Below, piece by piece: positions 24,667-35,874 of a DNA stretch of 64,000 nt (its first letter is position 1; every line of letters starts with the position of its first letter). A model generated the notes under the pieces. It did no database searches. It worked only from the letters and a program-made list of their open reading frames with translations, and was not told the DNA's origin. The stretch is taken from assembly GCF_021917145.1 (NCBI RefSeq), contig NC_061068.1:6155344-6219343 (forward strand). The letters are read 5' to 3'. Made by a program: the position numbers and the translations under genes. Origin of the DNA: Hypomesus transpacificus (taxonomy: Eukaryota; Chordata; Actinopteri; Osmeriformes; Osmeridae).

Positions 24667-25680
24667 TTGGATGGTTCATTAAGTAATGGATTTACAGTTT
24701 ACTTTGTGCTCTCCTGATTCTAAGTACACTATCCTTATTAGATTCAGCTTGAGCTTTATCGTAGAAGGATTACCTCAGGTAGTCCAAGAAAATAATGAAA
24801 AGAGATGAAAACAATAGGAGACACAGCAATGGACTGCTAGTATTATAATTAGCATGATTACTAAAACTAGATTTTACACAACCTTCAAAGATGTAGGCCC
24901 ACATCTGCAGGGTACTTCTGCAATCACTTTGCAAAGTTTCAACAGTCACTTAGCCTGGATTTTCAAGCACCAAGTTGTTTACTTGGTTTCAATGCCCTGC
25001 TTGGATGGTTAATTAAGTAATGGATTTATGCTCCTTTTACAATCAATAATGACACTATCCTAATTATCAGCCATACCACAGTCATGGTGAACCAGAAACG
25101 TTACCAAATATGTGGCCCCAAATTACTTATTTTAAATCATTTATTGGTCAAGTCATGTGATGCCCCATGTGTGTCTGATGTGCATTGTGAACACAAAAAA
25201 GTAATTATTTTGGTAAATTGTAAGATTTATAGTAGAGATTTTACTTATACAGGACCTAATTTGTATTCCAGGTAAATATGTTAGGGCCTCTGTTGTTGTT
25301 AAATTAGACAAAATAACACTAAAAATTCACAAACATATCTGTACCATATACAGTACATGTCTTTTGAATACAAGTTTGTGAATTGTGGTGCAACATTTTT
25401 TTTATCACATTCAAGCATTTATCGTAGACTATTCATTGTGATCTTGTCTCTAAATAATTCAGTTTTTTCACTTGGTTTAAGTAGTTTAAAGTAGTCTTTT
25501 TTATTGGTTGATCTAAGCAGGTAATGTCTTAAGCTCATTCTACTGAAACTAAGGATATCCTAATTAGCAGCAATTTACTTGTTACTGTACATTGCCCAGC
25601 CATTTAAATTGTGTAAATGGTTGAGCCCCACATTAACCTGATTGTAAGGACATTGTAAGGACATTCCAATTATCTGCTAA
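24667..25680. promoter_or_regulatory. Candidate cis-regulatory cluster with repeated homeodomain-type modules
   Basis: TTGGATGGTT(C/A)ATTAAGTAA and the following TGGATTTA occur at 24668-24695 and 25001-25028 (27 of 28 identical). Each is followed by CACTATCC plus an AT-rich core and CAGC (24728-24748, 25053-25072). Related cores occur at 25556-25572 (ATCCTAATTAGCAGC) and 25663-25677 (ATTCCAATTATCTGC). TAAT/ATTA cores and GGATTA (24767) suit photoreceptor homeodomain factors (Crx/Otx, Rax). The cluster is non-coding and 4-5 kb before the first RH2 gene, on the side where teleost RH2 clusters have a locus control region. The regulatory role is inferred, not shown. Confidence 0.4.
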
Positions 25681-27392
25681 AGGAAAGTTACAATCGTTGA
25701 GGCTATGATAATACTCATTACGTTTTTCTTAAGTTAGGGTTAGGTATTAAACTTGCCTAGTAAGAGTTATAGCCACAGACAATAAAAGTACTACAGCAAA
25801 GAGGATTATACTTTGCTCTGTACACTTTTGTTACAACCCCACTTTCTTTATTTTAAATGATGAACGTTTTCACTACCGTCGGTAGCTGATCACTACTGTA
25901 TCTTTGATGTTGCATGTACTCTTACAATCAAGAGTGTTCAAATCCACTGTTGATCCTAAGTGTTTCAAACACTGCAGCCTACAATTGGGGGGTTTGCAAT
26001 GTGCATAGATATACTGTAATTCTTTTTTAAATGTTGTTTTTTAATAATAATAATAATCACGTTAATCCCTCTATTTTATTGAAACACAATGGGTTAACAT
26101 GTCGTAGAAGTGCAGAGACCTGCAAGAGGCCTGTGTTCTCAGCATCACAGTCATCACTTGATAAAACTAAGTTCTCTTCTTCCTCTTCAAAAGCCTCTTT
26201 AGAAGAAAACACTAACTATGGACACCAACAGGCCTACACTGTATAACCATGGTTGTGTACCAGATTTTTTAAATGTATAAGACACAGTCATTGTTACTGC
26301 TTTTAAGGTCGTTATTAAAAAAATATTTTTTTCCATTCAATATTTTAAATGAAACAACTGTGACCCTATCTTGAACTGACCTATACTTGAACTCAATAAA
26401 ATTATCTGAATGGAAAGCCCTTTACCTCCACAGCTCTTCTCAGAGCTGTAAGGTTGGGATTCAACAGTAAGAGGCTTAGCTTCTCGTGCGGTACAGGCCA
26501 GCAGTCAACTGTCGTCTTCGCCGGGTGCTACAGTAGATATTATTCAAATAGCAATACTGGAAAAACGTCCTTTCTCTCCCTTGTTCCTTTATATTTTAGT
26601 AATTTACAGTTTAAGGATCAACCGTAATACCATGTTAATACATAGCAGTCTATGTACTGTATCTACAATGTTATTGTAAGCCTTTCTATGTAGTTGCATT
26701 GTAATTACTATCCTTTCAAGGTGTTTTCAAACCTTTTATGAATCAACGTAGAGTAGCAAGTGTATAGTAAGTAAAATAAGTCAAAGTACAATAACAATTA
26801 GCAATGTTTCTATCTGCCTTAAGTAAGCCTGCAGCCGGGAACCGTAATAAGGATGGTGTTAATTGTTAAAGTGGTAAATGTAAAGCCTTTAACTTGTTAA
26901 CATCTCGAGTAATTATTGCTGTATCCTTTAGACTTTGTGAGAAACCATTCAACTAATTCAATTGAATTAATGTAGAATTCACGGAAACTAGTTATATTCA
27001 ATAAATATTATAAGTATTATAACAAGAGCTCGATCATTTTTGTTCCTCCTGTGTCACAGCAGAAATCAGGATAGTAAAAAGTAATAGAGATTGGGAAAAT
27101 ACAAGCAGAGATTCACTTAAGACTGAACGAGTAAAGGGCCATTAAGTTTGGTGCAAGCCATGCTTTGTGCAAGAATATGCAATGACATGACAAAGCCTTT
27201 TTCCAACCAATGATCATATAGGCAATATTTACTACAGCTGAATATCAGCAAGGTATGTATTTATTTTTTAAATATGTCACATCTGAAATCATAATCATGA
27301 AATCAAGACATGGTCATTGACAGAAAGTGGTACGATTTTTGAAGATGACATTGTAACAGGAAGCTTTTCTCTAAATATGAGTCAAGATGTGT
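25681..27392. other. Intergenic, no gene seen
   Basis: AT-rich sequence with short open frames only. An AATAAT run lies near 26043. Nothing else recognisable. Confidence 0.5.
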
Positions 27393-27595
27393 TGACATTT
27401 ACATTTGACATTTAGTCATTTAGCAGACGCTCTTATCCAGAGCGACTTACAGTAAGTACAGGGACATTCCCCCCAAGGCAAGTAGGGTGAAGTGCCTTGC
27501 CCAAAGGCACAACATCATGTGGCACGGCGGGGAATCGATCCAGCAACCTTTTGATTACTAGCCCGACTCCCTCACCACTCAGCCATCTGACTCCC
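27393..27595 (-). mobile_element. tRNA-derived SINE, copy 2
   Basis: Nearly identical to copy 1 in body and orientation, including the GCAGACGCTCTTATCCAGAG tail and the A-box region CAGCCATCTGAC. Confidence 0.85.
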
Positions 27596-27789
27596 TGTGT
27601 TGCTGGGCGTTTGCATGTCTAAGATCAGTGTGTACATTTAAAACGCACACATTTTAATTGGAGGTCAAGATATTATAAGGATAAAATACATAGTAACAAC
27701 TGCATCTTTAATAAAGTCAAGTGGATTGGTTTCCCTATCTGTGAAAGAGGCAGGAGATGCAGTATGCACAGTATGCACTTGTTCATAAA

Positions 27790-28065
27790 AATCACATTCA
27801 AGTTCAAGTTCAAGTCTTTTATTTGTCAGATGCACAGAACAACACAAGGTTAGACTGGGCACTGAAATTCTTAAGACAAGACAACGCAAGCACCTGACAT
27901 AACATAACATATAAGTACACGGAACAAATTTACATCTATGCTGAGCTTAGATAAGTGAACTTCCTAAATATACAGATAGCAATAAATAAACAACTATATT
28001 AACCCTAAAACTTCCTAAATTACAGATAACAATAAATAGTACGCTATACTAACCCTTATGCACAA
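27790..28065. repeat. Interspersed repeat followed by a 2-copy tandem repeat
   Basis: TCAAGTTCAAGTTCAAGTC then TTTATTTGTCAGATGCACAG and a TGAAATTCTTA block (27797-27875) resembles a very common fish repeat. Just after it, CTTCCTAAAT(A)TACAGATA.CAATAAATA occurs twice about 50 bp apart (from about 27960 and 28011). Confidence 0.6.
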
Positions 28066-28619
28066 AAAACCTGTTTCATGCAAGAAGTATCCCACACATT
28101 TTTTGTCACCATGAGGTATGATTTTGCAAACACTATGCACAAGTAATTTACATACAGGACTGTTGTTGTATTATTGTATTCAAAGCATACCAATTAGGTG
28201 ATTTCAGGTTAGGGCCATGAGTTAACAATAATATACAGTCTACTCTAGATGTTGCTGCAGGATAGAAGTAAAACTGACCTAAATTAACATTTTAGTGAAC
28301 CAACCCAATTGACTCCAGACTAACAGGATAGAGCACTAAGCAAATCATTTGTTTTTGGTGGAAGTCATAGTATAATTGGATTACACCATTGAGCCCATTG
28401 TTTCATTAGTTTTGAGCTAACGTTGTATCAGTATACAGCATGGAAATTAGAGACTTGATTTATTGACTGGTCAACACAGCTTTCTAAAAAGATATGTTCA
28501 TATTACATGCTGCAATTTTGTTACTTTAAAACTGTAAATAAAATATCTTAGTAATGTTTTTTTAGTATAAGGATTTGTTTGAAAATACAGCTAGTGTAAA
28601 TGTTGTGACATTGTGTTAA

Positions 28620-29223
28620 CCCTTGTGCAGTCTTAACATTCTGTATACACCCCTTGTCCTAAGGGTAAAAAATGACCCACCATTACCAACTCCTAAAATA
28701 AAGCAGCAACATTACATTTTAAACCCCTAATCTATTTAGTATGAAGAAACAACCTGTCATTCATCACAAATGTTGTGAATAGGTAGGTTTTACCTCTTCA
28801 GAGTGCAGAAAAACTGCATTTAACCAGTGGACAATCATTCGTTTTTATTAAAGCAGGCCTGTCATAACTGTTTTCTTTACTAAAGTAGAGGTGTATTATT
28901 GCATCCTGCTCTGGGTTGTGTTATTCCCCATCGTCTTCTTCAGATACCTCCTCTTCTAAATCATTCTTCTCTTGTTCTTTCTGCTTTATGGACGTCTGAA
29001 AAAATCAGATCTATGACCTGTAGATCTGAGAGCTGAGACCCCATCCCTGTTGGGCGCTGAAATGTGCACTCAGCAAAGAATACTGGCAAGGGGGGGTGTT
29101 TTTTTTTAATGTTTTGGTCACTCTCATAATCTTTCAAGTTGAAAAAAACAAAATATTTAGAGGGTTTCCTATTATGATAAACATAATGGCGGGACATTTT
29201 TGACCCCTAAGACAAGACAAGGG
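28620..29223. mobile_element. piggyBac-like MITE upstream of the first RH2 gene
   Basis: The left end is TTAA (28616-28619) then CCCTTGTGCAGTCTTA; the right end is TAAGACAAGACAAGGG (to 29223) then TAAA in place of TTAA. Subterminal GGGTAAAAAATGACCC and ACATTTTTGACCCC match the style of the piggyBac at 12.5 kb. About 600 bp with no intact transposase. It ends about 140 bp before the promoter sites of the first opsin. Confidence 0.6.
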
Positions 29224-29364
29224 TAAAACTAGCATGTCACACAGAAGCTTCTCTCTCCTTTCGTGTCGTAAGTCCCTGTCAATCACAAACTAAATCCTTC
29301 TGACTTGTGAAAGCAATAGATTCAAAAGAGGTGTCTTATGGGGTTATCATGTTGCTGCAGATCT

Positions 29365-29424
29365 TAATCTGATTATAGAGTGGATTTCAAAACTTGAGGT
29401 GTGTCTTCTTATGTGCCTATATAA
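29365..29424 (+). promoter_or_regulatory. RH2-1 proximal promoter: palindromic Crx/Otx site and TATA box
   Basis: TAATCTGATTA (29365-29375) is a palindromic P3 homeodomain site with the TAATC half-site preferred by Crx/Otx. TATATAA (29418-29424) lies 43 bp after it and about 85 bp before the ATG at 29509. Crx/Otx control of cone opsins is established; occupancy here is inferred. Confidence 0.6.
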
Positions 29425-29508
29425 CTGTATGTCATCACAGTGTAGACTGGTAGCTTTGAGTTTTTCACTTGGCTCACAGACTAAACTTTGCTGTTAAGAC
29501 CATTAAAG

Positions 29509-31729
29509 ATGAACGGCACAGAGGGTGACAATTTTTACATCCCCATGTCCAACAGGACTGGACTTGTGAGGAACCCTTACTTTTACACTCAATACTACTT
29601 GGCTGAACCATGGAAGTTCAAGGCACTTGCTGCCTACATGTTTTTATTGATCTGTTTTGGCTTCCCCATCAATGGTCTGACACTGTTGGTTACAGCTCAG
29701 AACAAGAAACTCCAGCAACCTCTTAACTTTATCCTGGTAAACCTGGCCTTTGCAGGACTGATCATGGTTATTTTTGGATTCACAGTGAGCTTCTATTGCT
29801 CACTGCAAGGTTACTTGGTTTTGGGAGAACTGGGCTGTCAAATTGAAGGCTTTATGGCTACACTTGGAGGTGAGAGAGGTCTTTAGTCATTTATAAGAAT
29901 TATATATATATATATATATAGACATATATATATATATATATACATATATGTATATATATATTCTAACTATAATGTCAACCATTTGTATGGAACTGTATGG
30001 CATGAGTGTAATTTGTTCATAATGTACTACTCCATCACTCTCAATTTCGGTCTGTCATTCTACCTCCAGGTCAAGTTTCCCTGTGGTCTCTTGTGGTATT
30101 GGCTATTGAGAGATACATTGTTGTCTGCAAGCCTATGGGGAGCTTTAAGTTTGGGAACAACCATGCTTTTGCAGGAGTTGGATTTACTTGGTTCATGGCA
30201 TCAACTTGTGCTATACCCCCATTGGTCGGCTGGTCAAGGTAGGCCTGTGTAAAAACCTAATGGAGACTTAAAGGAAGAGCAATAAACGTTAGTGAAAGTT
30301 TCTCCAACTGTTTGGTGTGGTTTTATCACAGGTACATTCCAGAGGCACTGCAGGTATCTTGTGGGCCAGACTACTATACATTGAACCCTGTCTACAACAA
30401 CGAATCGTTTGTCCTCTACATGTTCAGTTGTCACTTCTGTGTTCCCGTCACAACCATCTTCTTTACGTATGGAAATCTTGTGGCCACTGTCAAGGCGGTA
30501 AGGAATACTTGTCCAGAATTACTTACACAGTCAGTCGGAAAGACATACAGACCAAACCAAACACACACCTTCACTATGGAGTGTAATCAGTGTCAACTGT
30601 TTGATAGATATCTAGTCCTACGCACATGCAGGTGTTATGTGTGCTTAGCATACTGACACCATTGCCCAGCGCACAAACAGCTGTGCACATATTGTAAATA
30701 TGTAAATATACCCGCCTAGATGTGTGAGCTCTTTCGGTTTGGGTTGGATTAGGTTCAAGGCCAGATTAGTACCCCAAAGGGCCCCTGGGCACTGAAGCTC
30801 AATTTTAGCATGGTGTGGATGCGAGTCCAGCCATGGATTGTTTGTCTAAGGCTGTGAACTACTGAAAACTAATGGTACAAAACTCATTTCTAAAAAGCGA
30901 TCTAACCCCTGCCAAAAGATTTCACATGTTTAGGCAGAGAGGTGTGCGCAGGTTTGTATGCTCTGCTGACAAAGTATTTGAAGCACACACGTCACCTGCC
31001 TGTGCGCACGCCTCATCAAATGTTACATGCTGTATTACTTTTTCTTGTCAGGCTGCTGCTTCCCAGCAAGATTCAGCATCAACCCAGAAAGCTGAGAGGG
31101 AAGTGACACGCATGTGCATTCTGATGGTCTGTGGTTTCCTTCTGGCCTGGGTCCCGTATGCCAGCTTTGCTGCATGGATCTTTTTTAATAGAGGAGCTTC
31201 CTTCTCTGCCCAGGCTATGGCAATCCCTTCTTTCTTTTCTAAGACATCTGCTTTGTTCAACCCTGTTATCTATGTACTGATGAATAAACAGGTGAGCATA
31301 GCAAAATCTGCACTGATATGACATGATGTGCATCTCACATTTCTGTTTGTGTCTCATCATCAATGTGTATGTGTTCAGTTACCCAAACAAAAATGTAGCT
31401 CCTTGCAAATGAAAAAAATATTTTTTACATACATTGCAAGAAATAACAATATGTGATTTTGTAGACTTCAGAGCACTAAACAACTAAATACTGCATTTCA
31501 ATGTAATCTCTCTTCTTTCCCTCCATGTCCTTACCTTATCTCTGTGCTCGACAAAGTAAAGTCACTTTTAGCACATTTGCCCCTGACTTTTGTTTCTTCC
31601 TCTCTTCCTCTTCAGTTCCGTAACTGCATGCTCACCACCTTATTCTGTGGCAAGAACCCTCTTGGTGACGAGGAGTCATCTCAGGTGTCAACAAGCAAGA
31701 CAGAAGTGTCCTCTGTGGCTCCAGCATAG
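29509..31729 (+). CDS. rh2: RH2 (green) cone opsin, copy 1
   Basis: Exons 29509-29869, 30070-30238, 30332-30497, 31052-31291, 31616-31729 (361/169/166/240/114 nt) give 349 residues, the usual RH2 length and exon pattern. It is a seven-TM visual pigment binding 11-cis-retinal in cone outer segments. Visible, in bovine numbering: glycosylation sequons at Asn2 and Asn15, Cys110/Cys187, counterion Glu113, Gln122, ERY 134-136, Glu181, and Lys296 in [12 protein letters not shown], followed by the NP..Y region and VAPA C-terminus. Position 292 is Ser, unlike the other two copies (Ala); with Gln122 this predicts a blue shift. Only one Cys (323) remains at the palmitoylation site (LFCGKN). It is the most divergent copy in exon 1 (e.g. 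[10 protein letters not shown]). Start is fixed by MNGTEG. PolyA signals at about 32410 and 32451. Confidence 0.96.
29901..29962. repeat. (TA)n microsatellite in RH2-1 intron 1
   Basis: An interrupted TA/TATG run of about 60 bp directly after the first exon's donor region. Confidence 0.9.
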
Positions 31730-32852
31730 AGACATTGAGTACATCTACTTACACAGACAGCTCTGACCCACTCCTCAACTGATATTTAGAGCAGTCTTTG
31801 GATGGACAGTTCTGTTCATATACATATGTTTGCAAATATTTTAACCTGGAATGTTCAGCTTGTATTTCAAACAACTCCACATTCCAAGGACCATTTCATA
31901 TCATGCCTGGCTTATTTGCAAGGACACAGCTTGAGGTGAATGTTTTGATTTAAATATATCCATAATAACACGAGTCATGCGAAGGACAGATTCAACTGTA
32001 ATAGCATATAAAAATAGCTATTCTCGGAAATAGAAATACTGTTCATCAACCCAAGTCTCCCATTTCCCAGAAGCATCTAAGCTAAGCATCCAAGATTTGT
32101 GACTCACAGAAACAAAACTAAGCCATTCAAACACAAGCTCAAGACAAGTGACAAATACTTAATGTCACTTATCAACTGAGATGATATGCCATATTAAGAG
32201 TCAAACATGTTTGTTCATAGCACTGTTAGAACATCGCTATAGCTACCACAACATGTTATTGGAAATGTAGTTTGTTCTTCTGAATAAGGTTGTTGACATA
32301 TAGCTTTGGAATGAATATTTCAGTTAAGTTTTCTGCTTTGCACAAATGTATCAATGGATTCTGTTTATATGGATTTATTTTATGTACATTTTAGTGTGTT
32401 TAGCGTGTTAATAAAATGTAAATATTTAATATATTAATATACAGTACGTAAATAAAAGATTTCATGAAAAATTTGTCATTGCATTCAGAATTATTTTTGC
32501 AACTTTAAGTAGAATTATTTATCACAGGTTTGTGGTTATAAGTCATTGTAATTTATACTTACTTAGAGACTTGTTGCTCTTGTTGGTTAGTGGTAGCTGA
32601 TTGTAGCTGTTGTATTCTATTTTTTAGTTAATCTTATATTTTTATTTTACTGTTGCTTGTTTTTTCTACGGGTACACTTGCACTTACAGATTCATGTTGT
32701 TTAAATTGTAACTTGCTAACTACATGCTCTTATGGTTTTTCCCTTTGGCACTTATTTTTGGTTGTTCACAATGTGTGCTTGTTTTGGCTACCCGTAATGC
32801 TTTGGGGCTATCTTGTTGTTATTATCAGTGACCTACGCACTTTGTAAAGCTC

Positions 32853-32912
32853 TTTCTTGGAGGTCGCTTTGGATAAAAGCGTCTGCTAAATGAATAAATG
32901 TAAATATAAATA
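32853..32912 (+). mobile_element. SINE/LINE 3' tail fragment
   Basis: GGTCGCTTTGGATAAAAGCG then TCTGCTAAATGAATAAATG is the fish SINE-type 3' tail without the tRNA-like head. Confidence 0.7.
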
Positions 32913-33185
32913 TATGAATAATTTACATATAATATAAATAATATTATCCTATGCTGTCTGTATTATGTAGAACTTTCTACAATAGCAAATCCGAAGTTGA
33001 CATCAGCAAAATATATTTCTGTTAATGCATGATATGACTTTTGATGGTAAAAATGAACAAAGGTATTTGTATTTAAATAAAGGTTGAAAAGGTATTTTAT
33101 CGCTAGATGTGGTTAGCGTAAACTATCTCTAGATTAACTTAACTTTAGGTTACAGGCACATAACATGGATTCTTCAAATGGACCA

Positions 33186-33490
33186 ACTGTCACAACGTGT
33201 GGAGGGGTAGGACCCAAACGCAGGAGAGTCGGCAGGAGTTGCGAACAAAAAGGGGTTTATTCTCAAAATGGGAAACACACAAGGTACACGCAGGGACAAA
33301 GGGTAATGCCAAGACAAAGACTGGACACAAAACAGGAACCTAAATACACAGAAACAAACAAGACACAGGTGAACACAATGAAACTAACGACAACAGAACG
33401 AGACACAAGAAGTGAAGACAATGACAGGGAAACACTAGGACAGGGCAAAACCAAAAACAACAGGGGGGCACGGCTGTGGCCGTGTCACCA
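33186..33490. repeat. Interspersed repeat of unknown class
   Basis: GTGTGGAGGGGTAGGACCCA then AACGCAGGAGAG and GGGTTTATTCTC, followed by a long purine/AC-rich body (ACAAAGACTGGACACAAAAC), resembles a repeat common in fish genomes. No conserved protein is encoded. Confidence 0.45.
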
Positions 33491-33576
33491 ACTTTACTTC
33501 CCCAAAACTACCGGTATTTCCCAGAACACCTGCTAACCCACTCATACATCACTTCCCTTCATGTGATGTATCATCT

Positions 33577-33640
33577 CATTTACATTTACATGTATTCATT
33601 TACCAAACGCTTTTATCCAAAGTAACTTACAAGAAAGAGT
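33577..33640 (-). mobile_element. SINE/LINE 3' tail fragment
   Basis: TTTACATTTACATGTATTCA then TTTACCAAACGCTTTTATCC is the reverse complement of the TAAATG...GCGTTTGG tail, decayed. Confidence 0.6.
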
Positions 33641-33846
33641 TTTTCAAAAAGTGCAAGGAAGATTGAAACAAAACACATCATTCAACATAAATAACCTTGT
33701 AATATCTGCCCCACTGCCTGACATAGTAACAAGTCTTTAACACATCATTCTCAAAGCCCAACCCACACCAAATCTAAAACTTGTGTAAAAGTCGTGTTTG
33801 GTAATCTTCTACTACATGATCAAGTGATCATGACAACACCATTTAA

Positions 33847-33930
33847 GTAATCAAAATCCTCTTCCAATGGGCCACCTTTCACCTCCAACTGCAGTTTAGC
33901 CATAATCAGTCTGCTTAGTAAGGTATAAAA
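33847..33930 (+). promoter_or_regulatory. RH2-2 proximal promoter
   Basis: GTAATCAAAATCC (from 33847) and ATAATCAG (TAATC at 33903-33907) are Crx/Otx-type sites. TATAAAA at 33924-33930 lies about 110 bp before the ATG at 34037. Confidence 0.6.
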
Positions 33931-34036
33931 CCCTACTCTCAGCATCACTTGGAATAAGAGAACTAGCGGACACTTGTTGCAGCCACAGAAAGCTACTCTC
34001 TCATTCTACTGTTACTTTAATCCTTACTCAGTAAGG

Positions 34037-35874
34037 ATGAACGGCACGGAGGGAAACAACTTTTACATCCCCATGTCCAACAGGACCGGGCTGGTCAGGA
34101 GTCCTTTTGAATACCCACAGTATTACTTGGCGGAGCCATGGCAATTCAAGCTTCTTGCTTTCTACATGTTTATCCTGATCTGTTTAGGCCTTCCCATCAA
34201 TGGTCTCACATTGGTGGTTACAGCTCAGCACAAGAAGCTCCGGCAACCTCTTAACTTTATCCTGGTCAACTTGTCTGTGGCTGGAACAATTATGGTTGTC
34301 TTTGGATTCACCGTCACCTTCTACACCTCTTTGTTTGGCTACTTTGTTTTGGGACCACTGGGCTGTGCAATTGAAGGCTTCATGGCAACCCTTGGAGGTA
34401 AAAATGTAGTTTACAGCACATTTAGTAATCAGGTTATAGAGTAAAAAAAATGTGTGCCATTATTGTAGTTTATTAACAAAACGTATTGTTGTATCATGTG
34501 TGCATACTTGTAGTGGACTGTCATTTGTGTTTCTCTCTCTTTTTGCTGAATAGGTCAGGTTTCTCTGTGGTCTCTTGTGGTCCTGGCTATTGAGAGATAC
34601 ATTGTGGTCTGCAAGCCCATGGGCAGCTTTAAGTTTGGGGCCAACCATGCTTTCGCAGGCTGTGCGTTCACCTGGTTCATGGCAAGCACTTGTGCTGTTC
34701 CCCCATTGGTCGGCTGGTCAAGGTAGGTTTCTCTTTAAATCTTCTGAAATTCAATGGACAGTTAAGCCATTGTAAGGCATGAGCTGCATGATTAATTGGT
34801 TGAGATTTTGTTCACCAGTAGTTGTGTACCAACTTGAGAACATCTGAAGGTTTTAAGTGTATGTGTTTGACGGCCTGATTTGAATTCAGACAACACGGAA
34901 TTATTGAGAAGTAATCCACATCTGAGTTCTAGTCCTCCACTCAGGAACATATTAAGTTCTGTGAAGGTCTCCCCTGTGGACAGTACAATACTGTTTCATC
35001 ATTGACTGTGTAGGAGTAATATTCCAAGATTCACCCTGTTGAAATGTTATCCCCAGGTACATTCCTGAGGGCATGCAGTGCTCCTGTGGTCCTGACTACT
35101 ATACCCTGAGCCCAGGCTACAACAACGAGTCCTATGTCATGTACATGTTCAGCTGCCACTTCTGTGTTCCAGTCACCACAATCTTCTTCACCTATGGAAA
35201 CCTTGTCTGCACAGTCAAAGCGGTAGGACAGTCATTAAATTATCTTGTAGGCTGGACCACCTAACCATGGTATAGCTAAGAATGCTCAAACGTGCACAAA
35301 ACAAGCACACTATTATGTCAATTTAACATTAAAGTTGGACTTTACAAATCAATAACTTATCAACAACCTTATTATTGTCAGGCTGCAGCTTCCCAGCAGG
35401 ACTCAGCATCTACCCAGAAGGCTGAAAGGGAAGTGACACGTATGTGTGTCCTGATGGTCTTGGGCTTCCTGGTTGCCTGGACGCCCTATGCCAGCTTTGC
35501 TGCATGGATCTTCTTCAACAAAGGTGCTGCCTTCTCAGCCACTGCAATGGCTATTCCAGCCTTCTTTTCAAAAAGTTCAGCCTTGTTCAATCCTGTCATC
35601 TATGTCCTGATGAATAAACAGGTATGTTTGAAAATGTTGTAAAGCATAAAAATTATACACGCAAAAAGTATCATCATCATCCTTATCCTAAATATTGTGT
35701 AAAGTTTCAATCAAATTGAATCAAATAATGTATGATTTTTCTCCTTTGATTTCCCTGCAGTTCCGTAACTGCATGCTCACCACCGTGTTCTGTGGCAAGA
35801 ACCCTCTTGGTGACGAGGAGTCCTCTCAGGTGTCAACAAGCAAGACAGAAGTGTCCTCTGTGGCTCCAGCATAA
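34037..35874 (+). CDS. rh2: RH2 (green) cone opsin, copy 2
   Basis: Exons 34037-34397, 34554-34722, 35057-35222, 35382-35621, 35761-35874, the same lengths as copy 1, giving 349 residues. Canonical sites are present: sequons at Asn2 and Asn15, Cys110/Cys187, Glu113, ERY, Glu181 and Lys296 ([12 protein letters not shown]). Tuning positions: Gln122, Ala164, Ser124, Ala292. Only one C-terminal palmitoylation Cys (VFCGKN). Exon 3 is almost identical to that of copy 3 (3 differences in 166 nt) and the first 240 nt of exon 1 are also very close, whereas exon 2 is closer to copy 1. PolyA signal AATAAA at 36321. Same strand and tight tandem spacing indicate local duplication. Confidence 0.97.

Larger units (their letters stand above)
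31730..33846. other. RH2-1 3' UTR and RH2-1/RH2-2 spacer
   Basis: AATAAA at 32451-32456, before GATTTCATG and TGTCATTGC, is the best polyA signal. The rest is AT-rich with SINE tails and one interspersed repeat, listed separately. No additional opsin exon or pseudogene fragment was recognised. Confidence 0.6.

Noticed and set aside
33165-33536. 123-codon frame between RH2-1 and RH2-2
   Set aside because: It covers an interspersed purine-rich repeat; no domain is visible.
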